64,000 bases of DNA, taken from contig CBFHOH010000009.1 of NCBI GenBank assembly GCA_965657335.1, positions 62,001 to 126,000 on the forward strand, written 5' to 3'. The position numbers were made by a program, and so were the translations under genes. This document shows positions 8,310 to 16,662 of this stretch, piece after piece. The notes below the pieces were generated by a model that saw nothing but the letters and a program-made list of their open reading frames with translations, was not told the origin of the DNA and ran no database searches. Source of the stretch: UBA4582 sp965657335. GTDB lineage: Bacteria > Pseudomonadota > Gammaproteobacteria > Pseudomonadales > Azotimanducaceae. Each line of letters begins with the position of its first letter. Position 1 is the first letter of the stretch.

Positions 8310-8887
8310 TTCGCCTCCATCAAGAGCGAGGAAATTGGTGCCTTAATCCGAGCTCGGAGCCTCCAAGAGGCTTCTGCACCATTTAATTCCAAATACCAAA
8401 TTCCGTTACTTGACAAAATTTCATTCGCTGTCATTTTGTTTGCTGAATTTTCGTCTAATTCTCCGCCAGCGGGAACTGCAGCGGAAGCGTAAATACCGTC
8501 ATCCAGCGGAAAAAGCACGATTGAAGTATCAAGTTCACTGTCGGTCACGTGGTATAGCTTTAACAACAAAGCTGAGTCGTTAGCATTTTCAACGAGAAAC
8601 CTTAGCGAATCTCCATCACTGTCGAGCATCCTCGCCGTCACGCCCATCTTGGCCGCATTCTTGTCGAGCGTCATTATTTGGTTAATTGCCATTCCATCTT
8701 TGTAGTACTCATCTGCAACAAGATCATCAGGGTAACTGGCAACCATCACTATCATCAGTATGCCGAACAGTACCGCTGAAAACGGGATAGCAATTAGCAC
8801 CCAGGGCCAGAAATGGAGATACCAATGATCAGCTGCGGTAGCGCTTTCCGTACCTGGCATGACTTTATGATTTAATGTTTCACTCAT
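8306..8887 (-). CDS. ccoH: cbb3 oxidase assembly protein CcoH/FixH
   Basis: Single-span inner-membrane protein that associates with cbb3 subunits during assembly. It has 193 residues: a short cytoplasmic N-terminus, a transmembrane helix near residues 28-52 (WPWVLIAIPFSAVLFGILM), then the FixH motif VADEYYKDGMAINQ and a periplasmic beta-rich domain. The stop overlaps the ccoI start as ATGA, and the start follows the ccoG stop after 2 bp, so ccoG, ccoH and ccoI are translated as a tight unit. Confidence 0.92.
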   Translation of the reverse strand: MSETLNHKVMPGTESATAADHWYLHFWPWVLIAIPFSAVLFGILMIVMVASYPDDLVADEYYKDGMAINQIMTLDKNAAKMGVTARMLDSDGDSLRFLVENANDSALLLKLYHVTDSELDTSIVLFPLDDGIYASAAVPAGGELDENSANKMTANEILSSNGIWYLELNGAEASWRLRARIKAPISSLLMEAK

Positions 8888-8889
8888 TG

Positions 8890-10320
8890 TTATGGTCCTG
8901 CTAGGGGTTGCGGGCCGAGGTAGCGACTATGGCTACTAGCCTTCAGCGTGGAACCTTCCCCGAAGATAGTTTGTACAGAAAATTCAATTTTCGTATTGCT
9001 ACTCGTCAATAAATCAGGATCTACGATGACATTCGCTGCTATTTCACCGATCTCTCCTCCCTTAACAAATATATCCGAATTTGGCACCACCACAGCCTCC
9101 GGTAGACCCTCCACGCTCAGTTTGTAGGTGTGATCGTGAAGATCCATGTTCAATATCTTAATTGTGTAAGTATTTTGAATTTTACCGCCGCTAACTTCTT
9201 GAAAAAGTTGCCCTCGGTTCCGTAACACGTCGAGCTCAAGGGGTATTCTTGTGAGCAGATTATAAGAAAACAAACTGACCATTGTGAGCACAGCAATGCC
9301 ATATCCGATCAGGCGTGGCCGTTTCCATGTCCAAGTACCTCCTTCCAGCTGATGCTCAGTCGTATAAGAAACCAGTCCACGCTCATAGCCCATCTTGTCC
9401 ATGATTGAATTACAGGCATCAACGCAGAGCGCGCAATTAATGCACTCGTATTGCAACCCATCGCGAATGTCGATGCCTGTTGGGCAAACTTGGACACACA
9501 TCTGACAATCAATGCAGTCTCCAAGGCCTATTTTCGACGGCACATCTTTTCGTTTTCTTGCCCCCCTGCTCTCACCTCTCACCGTATCGTAAGAGACAAT
9601 CAATGTATCCTTGTCGAACATAGACGACTGGAACCGAGCATATGGGCACATATACAAACAAACCTGTTCTCGCATCCAACCTGCATTAATGTAGGTAGCC
9701 AGTGTAAAAAAACAACACCAAAACACCGCCACGAGAGGCAATTCAAACTGTACAGCGTCCTCCAGAAGGTCATATATTCCGTAGAAATAGGCAACAAAAG
9801 TCACCCCGGTCAACAGCGCGAATCCAACCCACATGCCGTGTTTCAGAATACGTTTATACGTCTTCTCAATCGACCATGGCGCTTTTTCTAATTTGATACG
9901 TTGATTCCTATCACCCTCCGCTACTTGCTCCGCCCACATAAAGATCGCGGTCCAGACGGTCTGTGGGCAAGAATAACCACACCACACGCGACCCAGTAGA
10001 TTTGTTATAAAAAACAAACTGAACGCTGAAATCGTCAAAGCCCACGCCAGCAGACCAAAGTCCTGCGGCCAAAACGTTAACCAGAAGATATGGAACTTGC
10101 GCGCGGGCAAGTCAAACAAAATCGCCTGATGCTCATTAATCGTAAACCAAGGCACCAAGAAATAGCCCAGCAGCAAGGGCCACCCGGTAAACAACCGAAT
10201 ATTTTGATACAGGCCTTCGATACGACGGGTATAGATCTTCTCCCTTTTCTCGTAGAGATTAAACGCGGTGGAATATATGTTTTCATCCGTTGCGTCTGTC
10301 GCAATATTTTTTCCCATCAA
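8890..10320 (-). CDS. ccoG: cbb3 oxidase accessory protein CcoG/FixG (polyferredoxin)
   Basis: Membrane iron-sulfur protein of the FixG family, implicated in copper reduction during cbb3 assembly. The 476 residues contain about five transmembrane helices, a membrane-proximal CGYSCPQTVW motif, and two [4Fe-4S] binding sets: CIDCQMCVQVCP and CINCALCVDACN. The C-terminal 110 residues form an Ig-like periplasmic domain (FixG_C) ending SRYLGPQPL. It lies 49 bp downstream of ccoP with a small hairpin between, and 2 bp upstream of ccoH. Confidence 0.95.
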   Translation of the reverse strand: MMGKNIATDATDENIYSTAFNLYEKREKIYTRRIEGLYQNIRLFTGWPLLLGYFLVPWFTINEHQAILFDLPARKFHIFWLTFWPQDFGLLAWALTISAFSLFFITNLLGRVWCGYSCPQTVWTAIFMWAEQVAEGDRNQRIKLEKAPWSIEKTYKRILKHGMWVGFALLTGVTFVAYFYGIYDLLEDAVQFELPLVAVFWCCFFTLATYINAGWMREQVCLYMCPYARFQSSMFDKDTLIVSYDTVRGESRGARKRKDVPSKIGLGDCIDCQMCVQVCPTGIDIRDGLQYECINCALCVDACNSIMDKMGYERGLVSYTTEHQLEGGTWTWKRPRLIGYGIAVLTMVSLFSYNLLTRIPLELDVLRNRGQLFQEVSGGKIQNTYTIKILNMDLHDHTYKLSVEGLPEAVVVPNSDIFVKGGEIGEIAANVIVDPDLLTSSNTKIEFSVQTIFGEGSTLKASSHSRYLGPQPLAGP

Positions 10321-10362
10321 CGCTTCTCTTTCTTACCGCCGCTTACGACTTTCATGACACAT

Positions 10363-10380
10363 GGCAGGTTTACTCCTGCC
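10363..10380 (-). other. Hairpin between ccoP and ccoG
   Basis: On the minus strand GGCAGG and CCTGCC form a six-pair stem with a six-base loop, and the ccoP stop codon falls in the stem-loop itself. There is no T-run, so it probably stabilises or delimits the structural-subunit mRNA against the less abundant assembly-factor part rather than terminating. This is inference from shape and position. Confidence 0.35.
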
Positions 10381-11245
10381 TTAAACTCTTAACATACGCC
10401 GCGAGAATATGAACCTTGTCTTCACCCAGTTTTTCTTTGAAAGCCGGCATCACACCATTTCTTCCATTCTTAATGACGTGTGCTATTCGACCTTTCGAAT
10501 TGCCATACAGCCAAATTTCGTTGGTCAAATCCGGAGCGCCAAACAAAGCGGAACCTGTGCCATCAGATCCATGGCATGCTGCACAGAAGGAGGCATAATG
10601 AACTGCGCCTTTTGCCGCTAGACTAGCGTCCACTTCGCGACCTGCCAGTGACAGTACGTATTCAGTCACTTCGGCAACACCATCATCTACAAGAATATCC
10701 TTCCATGGCATCATGACCCCGTTTCGGCCATTAAGAATGGTCGTTTCAATCTGGCCGCCTTCACTACCCCACATCCACTCCGAATCCGTCAGGTTGGGAA
10801 AGCCAAAACTACCTTGACCCGTTGCGCCATGACATACGGAGCAGTTATTGATAAACATTCGCTTACCCATTTTGTTAGCGCTGTCGTCACTAGCAAGTTG
10901 CTCGACCGGGATGTCACGGTATGCAGCAAAGATAGGACCGTAGCGTTCATCAGCAATTTTCTGCTCTACTTCCAACTCACCAATTTTGGTCCAACCACTC
11001 AATCCTTCAAAATTACCTAAACCTGGGTAGTAGGTGAGATAACCAAGGCCAAAAATTATGGTGAGGATAAACTTCCAGTACCACCATGCAGGCAGCGGGT
11101 TATCATATTCTTCAATGCCGTCATAACTGTGCCCGGTGGTTTCTCCAACGTTGTCGACACTGCTGTTTAATTGCAGAACAAGGAAGAAAAAAATGATTGA
11201 GCCAATTGTTCCGACAATGACAAACCAACTAAATGCGCTACTCAT
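10370..11245 (-). CDS. ccoP: cbb3 oxidase diheme cytochrome c subunit CcoP
   Basis: Membrane-anchored diheme cytochrome c that feeds electrons into CcoO and CcoN. From ATG 11245 it has 291 residues. There is an N-terminal membrane helix (FVIVGTIGSIIFFFLVLQL), a second hydrophobic segment after the motif EEYDNPLPAWW, and two heme sites, CSVCH and CAACH, each followed by a Met ligand region (GVMMPWKD, GVMPAFKE). An upstream in-frame ATG at 11281 is possible, but 11245 has GGGAGG six bases before it and overlaps the ccoQ stop by 8 bp, the usual coupling. The second helix suggests the two-span CcoP type found in gammaproteobacteria. Confidence 0.95.
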   Translation of the reverse strand: MSSAFSWFVIVGTIGSIIFFFLVLQLNSSVDNVGETTGHSYDGIEEYDNPLPAWWYWKFILTIIFGLGYLTYYPGLGNFEGLSGWTKIGELEVEQKIADERYGPIFAAYRDIPVEQLASDDSANKMGKRMFINNCSVCHGATGQGSFGFPNLTDSEWMWGSEGGQIETTILNGRNGVMMPWKDILVDDGVAEVTEYVLSLAGREVDASLAAKGAVHYASFCAACHGSDGTGSALFGAPDLTNEIWLYGNSKGRIAHVIKNGRNGVMPAFKEKLGEDKVHILAAYVKSLRQE

Positions 11246-11432
11246 TAGCATCCTCCCTGACTTTTGCTGCCGCTGTCTCAATGATCTCTAACTCATCTGA
11301 ATCTTCGAAAGGTAGCTTCGCGGCTGTCTCAAAATAATCTTTCCTCGAGGGTCCATAGGCCCAGTAAACTATTGCAGCAAAAGCCAGCATGCAAAGTACT
11401 GTTGCCAAACCTCTCAGATCTTCGATGCCCAT
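11238..11432 (-). CDS. ccoQ: cbb3 oxidase small subunit CcoQ
   Basis: A 64-residue one-helix protein that stabilises the cbb3 complex, especially CcoP association. It starts MGIEDLRGLATVLCMLAFAAIVYWAYGPSR, whose helix and YGPSRK-like exit are typical of CcoQ, followed by FETAAKLPFEDSDE. It lies 3 bp downstream of ccoO and its last codons overlap the ccoP start. Confidence 0.92.
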   Translation of the reverse strand: MGIEDLRGLATVLCMLAFAAIVYWAYGPSRKDYFETAAKLPFEDSDELEIIETAAAKVREDANE

Positions 11433-11435
11433 GAA

Positions 11436-12041
11436 TTACCTCCTATCCTTAATGATGGTGCCTAACTGCTGCAGGTAGGCAACTACCGCATCAATCTCCA
11501 CCTTGCCTTCGACGCCTTGCGTTGCGTTGGCTATGTCCTCATCCGTGTAAGGCACGCCTACCGCTCGGAGTGCCGTCAGTTTTGCGGGAAGCACTTCGTA
11601 ATCGATTGGATCGTCAAAAAGCCACGGAAATCCGGGCATATTCGATTCTGGAACCACAGACCGAGGATCATACAAATGCGCCCGATGCCAATCATCGCTA
11701 TACAACCCACCAACCCGCGCTAAATCTGGCCCCGTTCTTTTTGAGCCAAAAAGAAATGGATGGTCATACACCAACTCACCAGCAACCGAATAATGGCCAT
11801 ACCTTTCGACCTCGGCTCGAAGCGGACGAATCATTTGGGAATGGCAAACCCCGCATCCCTCGCGAATATAAATATCGCGTCCGGCAAGTTGCAAAGGGGT
11901 TAATGGTTTCAAACCTTCAACCGGTTCTGTCATCACTTTTTGCGACATCAGAGGAACAATTTCAACCATGCCACCAAAGCTTACGGCAACGAGAATGAGG
12001 ACTAGCATTACCGCTAGATTCTTTTCAATAAACTCATTCAT
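11436..12041 (-). CDS. ccoO: cbb3 oxidase monoheme cytochrome c subunit CcoO
   Basis: Membrane-anchored cytochrome c of cbb3 oxidase. The 201 residues have one N-terminal transmembrane helix, the heme c motif REGCGVCHSQMIRP, the YGHYSVAGE element and a Met ligand in ESNMPGFPWLF, all characteristic of CcoO/FixO. The start overlaps the ccoN stop by 4 bp (ATGA), so the catalytic and first cytochrome subunits are coupled. Confidence 0.96.
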   Translation of the reverse strand: MNEFIEKNLAVMLVLILVAVSFGGMVEIVPLMSQKVMTEPVEGLKPLTPLQLAGRDIYIREGCGVCHSQMIRPLRAEVERYGHYSVAGELVYDHPFLFGSKRTGPDLARVGGLYSDDWHRAHLYDPRSVVPESNMPGFPWLFDDPIDYEVLPAKLTALRAVGVPYTDEDIANATQGVEGKVEIDAVVAYLQQLGTIIKDRR

Positions 12042-13480
12042 GCTAAAGCCTCCCCGTTCTGTCCTACTATTGAACTACTTGTTTCCTCTACCTCCACTGG
12101 CCCCATTGTCTTCCAGACGTTATAGGCCATGATCACCATGCCCGCAAAAAATAGTGCACCACCGATAAATCGCACGACATAACCAGGAAAGCTTGCTTCG
12201 ACTGATTCAACGAAACTGTATGTCAGTGTTCCGTCATTGTTGACCGCACGCCACATCAGTCCTTGCATCAGTCCGTTGACCCACATTGAAGCGATGTATA
12301 AGACGGTGCCAATCGTGGCTAACCAGAAATGAATATCAATCAACTTTTCGCTGTACATTTCGCCTTGTTTTTTGCCATATAAGATTGGAATCAAATGGTA
12401 CATCGCACCCATCGTCGTCATAGCAACCCAACCGAGGGCACCCGAATGTACATGACCGATAGTCCAATCGGTGTAGTGAGACAAAGAGTTCACTGATTTA
12501 ATCGACATCATCGGACCTTCAAAGGTCGACATGCCGTAGAAAGAAAGAGAGACAACAAGGAATTTAAGTACGGGGTCTGTTCTTAATTTGTCCCAGGCAC
12601 CAGACAAAGTCATCATGCCGTTTATCATGCCGCCCCAAGATGGCGCCAGCAGAATGAGCGACATCACCATACCTAAACTTTGAGCCCAATCAGGTAATGT
12701 GGTGTAGTGAAGATGGTGCGGTCCGGCCCAGACATAAATCGCAATCAATGCCCAAAAATGCACAACAGACAACCTATAGGAATAAACAGGCCTTTCCGCC
12801 TGCTTAGGCACAAAATAATACATCATGCCTAGGAAACCAGCTGTTAAAAAGAATCCAACGGCGTTGTGCCCGTACCACCACTGCACCATCGCATCAACTG
12901 TGCCTGCATAGATTGAGTAGGATTTGGTCAGGCTGACGGGTATTGCAAGACTGTTGACTATGTGCAGAATCGCTACCGCGACGATAAATGACGAGAAGAA
13001 CCAGTTAGCAACATATATGTGCTGGGTTTTACGTTTTGCGATGGTCGCAAAAAATACTATCGCATAAGCTACCCAAACTATCGTGATCAAGATGTCGATT
13101 GGCCATTCTAGCTCAGCATATTCTTTGCTCGTAGTTAGCCCCAAGGGAAGCGTGATCGCTGCAGCGACAATGACCAGTTGCCAGCCCCAAAAAACAAAGC
13201 CAGCCAACGCATCGGAAGCCAATCTCACTTGGCAAGTACGCTGCACAATGTATAAAGATGTGCCCATCAAAGCACAACCACCAAAAGCGAAAATGACAGC
13301 ATTTGTGTGTAACGGGCGCAATCGCCCAAAGTGGAACCAGGGCAGATCGAAATTCAAGGCTGGCCATGTCAGTTGAGCGGCAATGATAACTCCAACCAAC
13401 ATGCCTACAATTCCCCAAACAATGGTCATAATTGCGAATTGTCGGACAACCTTCAAATTGTACTCGGGATGATTTGACAT
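12038..13480 (-). CDS. ccoN: cbb3-type cytochrome c oxidase catalytic subunit CcoN
   Basis: Heme-copper oxidase subunit I (type C) that reduces oxygen to water with high affinity and pumps protons. The 480 residues contain about 12 transmembrane helices with the ligand histidines in RPLHTNAVIFAFGG, the CuB region WWYGHNAVGFFLTAGFLG, GPHHLHYT, and the heme ligands near DWTIGHVHSGALGW. Only one ccoN is present here. It heads the operon ccoNOQPGHIS; the leader contains an Fnr box and a matching -10 element, so induction at low oxygen is expected. Confidence 0.97.
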   Translation of the reverse strand: MSNHPEYNLKVVRQFAIMTIVWGIVGMLVGVIIAAQLTWPALNFDLPWFHFGRLRPLHTNAVIFAFGGCALMGTSLYIVQRTCQVRLASDALAGFVFWGWQLVIVAAAITLPLGLTTSKEYAELEWPIDILITIVWVAYAIVFFATIAKRKTQHIYVANWFFSSFIVAVAILHIVNSLAIPVSLTKSYSIYAGTVDAMVQWWYGHNAVGFFLTAGFLGMMYYFVPKQAERPVYSYRLSVVHFWALIAIYVWAGPHHLHYTTLPDWAQSLGMVMSLILLAPSWGGMINGMMTLSGAWDKLRTDPVLKFLVVSLSFYGMSTFEGPMMSIKSVNSLSHYTDWTIGHVHSGALGWVAMTTMGAMYHLIPILYGKKQGEMYSEKLIDIHFWLATIGTVLYIASMWVNGLMQGLMWRAVNNDGTLTYSFVESVEASFPGYVVRFIGGALFFAGMVIMAYNVWKTMGPVEVEETSSSIVGQNGEALA

Positions 13481-13545
13481 AAATTTACTCTTTTATTTAT
13501 TTTCAGGCAGCACGAAAAGCTTGCCAAAACTCACCTTTTCAGCGC

Positions 13546-13594
13546 TAACGCGATCCTACGCTGCCTCACGAGGATTCTCGTTGACTTGGGTCAG
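13546..13594 (-). promoter_or_regulatory. Predicted class II Fnr-dependent promoter of ccoN
   Basis: On the minus strand a palindrome TTGAC-N4-GTCAG type box lies at 13581-13594 (7 of 10 positions match the Fnr consensus; the box reads CTGACCCAAGTCAA on the transcribed strand). Its centre, 13587.5, is exactly 32 bases from the centre of TAGGAT at 13553-13558, as required for a box at -41.5 and a -10 at -12 to -7. The predicted start is 13546, leaving a 65-base leader before the ccoN ATG. The rest of 13595-13754 shows nothing else I can name. Confidence 0.55.
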
Positions 13595-13754
13595 AGAAAT
13601 TGAGTTTCAGTAGGGCAGAAGAAAAAAATATATCAGGCTAAACAGGGGCATGTATGTCTGCTACTTGTAATTTTGAAAGCCCTTCGAAGCATCTTGTAGC
13701 AATTAATTTTGGTACCCTATTTCGATTATTGAGCTGAAAAGGGATAATCATCAC

Positions 13755-14279
13755 ATGCGGCAAATTATTCTCTATTTATGGCAAATCTGCCTACTGCGTG
13801 TCGGCCCTGAAAAAATTCCAGCAAGCTGGAGTTTTCTTGCCGTTTTCTTCGGCTTTTATTTCTTGATTAGCGGCATTTCAATCATCACATCACGACCCGA
13901 TTTGACGCTACTTTCTGGTGCCGCCACTATTATCATTGGCTCTGGCGTTGCCGCTCTGACCGTTTTTGGCTTATTGAGCTTTAAGCAGGTAGCAAACAGG
14001 TTCGTTCCAACCTTATCAGCAATCTTTGGCACCAATTCGATCATTCTGTTACCGATGATTGTCACCAGCGTCATAATGGAACAGATCGATACTGGCACTC
14101 TACGGTTGCTTATCGATGCTACAGCTTGGGTGTTGTTGGGTTGGTGGTTGACCATTGTTGGATCAATTCTGTCTCGCGCCGCCAATATAAGTGTATTACA
14201 GGGAGCAATGCTTGCCTTTTTGATTGAGGTGATGTCTCTCCTTATCACCCTGACTATTTTTCCGCTACACCAACAGTAA
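13755..14279 (+). CDS. Polytopic membrane protein, hypothetical
   Basis: A 174-residue protein with about five hydrophobic segments. It opens MRQIILYLWQICLLRVGPEKIP, a short amphipathic stretch before the first span, which resembles the entry of Yip1-type proteins. No catalytic motif is visible. It is divergent from ccoN and ends 9 bp before mpl, so it probably shares a transcript with mpl and the DUF2161 gene. Function unknown. Confidence 0.75.
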   Translation: MRQIILYLWQICLLRVGPEKIPASWSFLAVFFGFYFLISGISIITSRPDLTLLSGAATIIIGSGVAALTVFGLLSFKQVANRFVPTLSAIFGTNSIILLPMIVTSVIMEQIDTGTLRLLIDATAWVLLGWWLTIVGSILSRAANISVLQGAMLAFLIEVMSLLITLTIFPLHQQ

Positions 14280-14288
14280 GGATTCCCG

Positions 14289-15683
14289 GTGCGTATTCAT
14301 ATATTAGGTATTTGCGGAACGCTCATGGGCAGTATCGCGCTACTCGCTAGGGCAGCTGGACATCAGGTAAGTGGAACCGACAATAACGTCTATCCGCCAA
14401 TGAGCGATCTGTTATCCGCTTCAGGGATTTCTCTTTCTTCACCCTACACTGCAGATAACATCCCGGATGATGCTGAACTGATTATTGTTGGCAATGCCAA
14501 CCTACCCAGAGGCAATCCGGCAGTTGAGCATGTCCTCAACAGCGGTATTCCGTATACCTCTGGAGCAGAGTGGTTGGGCAGATATCTGCTTGCCGACAAA
14601 TGGGTCATCGCGGTCTCCGGGACCCATGGCAAGACCACAACCAGCGCAATGATCGCGTGGATCCTTGAATACGCAGGTATGAAACCTGGATTTCTCATCG
14701 GAGGCATTCCGGGCAACTTTACAGAATCTGCCAGATTGGGTGAGACGCCTTTTTTTGTTATCGAAGCCGATGAATATGATACGTCTTATTTTGATCGTCG
14801 ATCTAAATTCCTTCACTACAAGCCCCGCACGCTTGTGATCAATAATCTCGAGTACGATCATGCAGACATTTTTCCTGACATGGAGGCGATCAAGAACCAA
14901 TTTCACCTTCTGGTGAGAACCGTACCCAGCAATGGCACAATCATAAATCCCCAGCGCAGTGAGCATATTGATTCAGTGCTTGAAAGAGGTTGCTGGAGTG
15001 AACAGCAAACGTTTTCTGCAGCAGATGAAATAAGTCAACCATCCAAATCACCCGCCGATCTTTCTGCTCAGACCAGCAAACCGGACGGCAGCGCATTCTC
15101 TGTACGCCTCAACTCTAAAATAGTCGGCACAGTTAACTGGACGCTGAACGGCGATCACAATATTGCAAATGCGCTTGCCGCAATACTAGCCGCGAGGAAT
15201 GTAGGCGTCACGCCCGCTATCGCCTGCGAGGCGCTAGGCAAGTTCACAGGCGTAAAAAGAAGAATGGAGGTCATATATAAAAAGGATGGCCTAACCGTTT
15301 ATGATGACTTTGCTCATCATCCCACAGCGGTTAAAACCACATTAGCGGGACTCCGACAAAGCGTTGGAGACGAGGGGATCATGGTGATTTTAGAACCCGG
15401 GTCGCACACGATGCGAAAAGGCACTCACAAAGACAAACTTGCTCCGGCGGTTGCAGATGCAGATAGAGTGATCTGGTTTCAACCAGAGAACATGCAGTGG
15501 GATATGAACATGACACTCTCTTCCGAGCACAGTTCAATACACTCAAACGTGCCCGATATCATCAATTTCACAATTGATACAATTAAAGAGAGCAGTATTC
15601 AACATCTGGTTATTATGAGTAATTCCGGATTTCAGGGCATTCACAACCTGCTAATAGACCGCCTAAAAATGACAAAAGACTAG
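14289..15683 (+). CDS. mpl: UDP-N-acetylmuramate:L-Ala-gamma-D-Glu-meso-DAP ligase
   Basis: Murein-recycling ligase that joins recovered tripeptide directly to UDP-MurNAc in the cytoplasm. The 464 residues follow the Mur ligase order: N-terminal Rossmann domain (RIHILGICGTLMGSIALLAR), the ATP loop SGTHGKTTT near residue 112, central motif EADEYDTSYFD, NNLEYDHADIF, and the C-terminal domain with YDDFAHHPTAV and EPGSHTMRKG. The CGTLMG element and the long size separate Mpl from MurC. The start is GTG at 14289; the only nearby alternative would lose the nucleotide-binding strand. Confidence 0.95.
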   Translation: MRIHILGICGTLMGSIALLARAAGHQVSGTDNNVYPPMSDLLSASGISLSSPYTADNIPDDAELIIVGNANLPRGNPAVEHVLNSGIPYTSGAEWLGRYLLADKWVIAVSGTHGKTTTSAMIAWILEYAGMKPGFLIGGIPGNFTESARLGETPFFVIEADEYDTSYFDRRSKFLHYKPRTLVINNLEYDHADIFPDMEAIKNQFHLLVRTVPSNGTIINPQRSEHIDSVLERGCWSEQQTFSAADEISQPSKSPADLSAQTSKPDGSAFSVRLNSKIVGTVNWTLNGDHNIANALAAILAARNVGVTPAIACEALGKFTGVKRRMEVIYKKDGLTVYDDFAHHPTAVKTTLAGLRQSVGDEGIMVILEPGSHTMRKGTHKDKLAPAVADADRVIWFQPENMQWDMNMTLSSEHSSIHSNVPDIINFTIDTIKESSIQHLVIMSNSGFQGIHNLLIDRLKMTKD

Positions 15684-15695
15684 TTAGATAAAAAC

Positions 15696-16451
15696 ATGAA
15701 GGAAACTGATCTGTCAGCGCCAGTCAAAACCTACCTAAAACAACAGGGATATCGTGTGCAATCTGAGGTTAAGGACTGCGATATTACAGCACAGCGGGGC
15801 AATGACCTGGTTATCGTTGAATTAAAAAAAAGCGTCAATATGACCTTGCTTATTCAAGCAACGGCAAGACAAAAGTTAACGCACCGCGTTTATGTTGCCA
15901 TACCTGAACCCACCAGCCAGAAAGGTAACCACTGGCGAGGTACTCTGGCCGTGCTTTCCCGTCTCAATCTAGGTCTGCTGCTGGTAAATTTCAATCCACC
16001 CGGCATCACTGTCAAAGAAGCCCTATCGCCAGATAATCATGCACTCAAAGCTAATAAAAACCATCAGGCCAGCTCAACGGCATCGAAAATTTCCGGCCAT
16101 AGCCTGAAAAAACGCAACGCGCTTTTACAGGAACTCGAGGGACGGACTCTTGACCTAAACGAGGCTGGAAGCCATCGACGTCAACTGGTGACAGCTTATC
16201 GAGAGAGTGCAGTTTTTATTGCCACTTGCCTTCAACAACGTGGCGCTTCCACTACAGCACAACTGCGAGCGATTGGCACCGGCGATAAAACAGCAACGGT
16301 ACTCGCAAAAAACTATTATGGCTGGTTCGAACGGGTGAAAAGAGGTACCTATCAACTGACAGAAAAAGGACAGTCCAACCTCGAGCAGTACCCTGAGCTC
16401 ACAGCACTAAGTAAAGATCACATTAATCGGCTAAATGTTAAGTTGAAATGA
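15696..16451 (+). CDS. DUF2161 (PD-(D/E)XK-like) protein
   Basis: A 251-residue cytoplasmic protein of the DUF2161 family. Residues 1-110 contain a PD-(D/E)XK-type core: a Glu in VQSEV, an Asp in DCDITA and the signature VIVELKK, the arrangement of Holliday-junction-resolvase-like nucleases. The C-terminal part (about 150-251) is rich in Arg and Lys and reads like a winged-helix DNA-binding region (TTAQLRAIGTGDKTATVLAKNYYGWFERVKRGTY region). The family is sometimes annotated as a phosphodiesterase without direct proof. It follows mpl by 12 bp on the same strand. A nuclease or DNA-binding role is inference. Confidence 0.8.
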   Translation: MKETDLSAPVKTYLKQQGYRVQSEVKDCDITAQRGNDLVIVELKKSVNMTLLIQATARQKLTHRVYVAIPEPTSQKGNHWRGTLAVLSRLNLGLLLVNFNPPGITVKEALSPDNHALKANKNHQASSTASKISGHSLKKRNALLQELEGRTLDLNEAGSHRRQLVTAYRESAVFIATCLQQRGASTTAQLRAIGTGDKTATVLAKNYYGWFERVKRGTYQLTEKGQSNLEQYPELTALSKDHINRLNVKLK

Positions 16452-16561
16452 GCCGGGCATCGATACTGTTCTCGGGTTCCCGACACCGCTTTAACCGACG
16501 TTTAGAGACATCAACGCAATCAGTGCCAAGGAAAGGCCCTGTAACACATTGCTAGGTAGAG

Positions 16562-16620
16562 CCCTCAGCGGAGTGAAGCAAACAACCCTCAACGGGGTGA
16601 AATAAACAACCCTCAGCGGG
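16562..16620. repeat. Short tandem repeat, 24-bp period, about 2.5 copies
   Basis: CCCTCAGCGGAGTGAAGCAA-type units begin at 16562, 16586 and 16610, with a few base changes between copies. They lie between the DUF2161 gene and the sensor kinase. Too few copies and too little spacing for CRISPR. A regulator binding array or slipped-strand duplication is possible. Confidence 0.6.
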
Positions 16621-16662
16621 TTTGATCAGAACCATCCCACGCCTCAAGTGAAGAGTTATCTC

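Noticed and set aside
9451..9891. 146-codon open frame on the plus strand
   Set aside because: It lies wholly opposite ccoG, whose protein motifs are unmistakable, and its translation has no domain; a shadow frame.
11522..11998. 158-codon plus-strand open frame
   Set aside because: Entirely antisense to ccoO with no recognisable protein; shadow frame.
14502..14966. 154-codon minus-strand open frame
   Set aside because: Antisense to the mpl ligase core; no supporting start signal.
15696..16451. Defence nuclease reading of the PD-(D/E)XK-like DUF2161 protein
   Set aside because: No methylase, helicase or other defence partner is near; it sits in a housekeeping transcript after mpl.
16562..16620. 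CRISPR array
   Set aside because: Only 2.5 direct copies in tandem without spacers and no cas genes.
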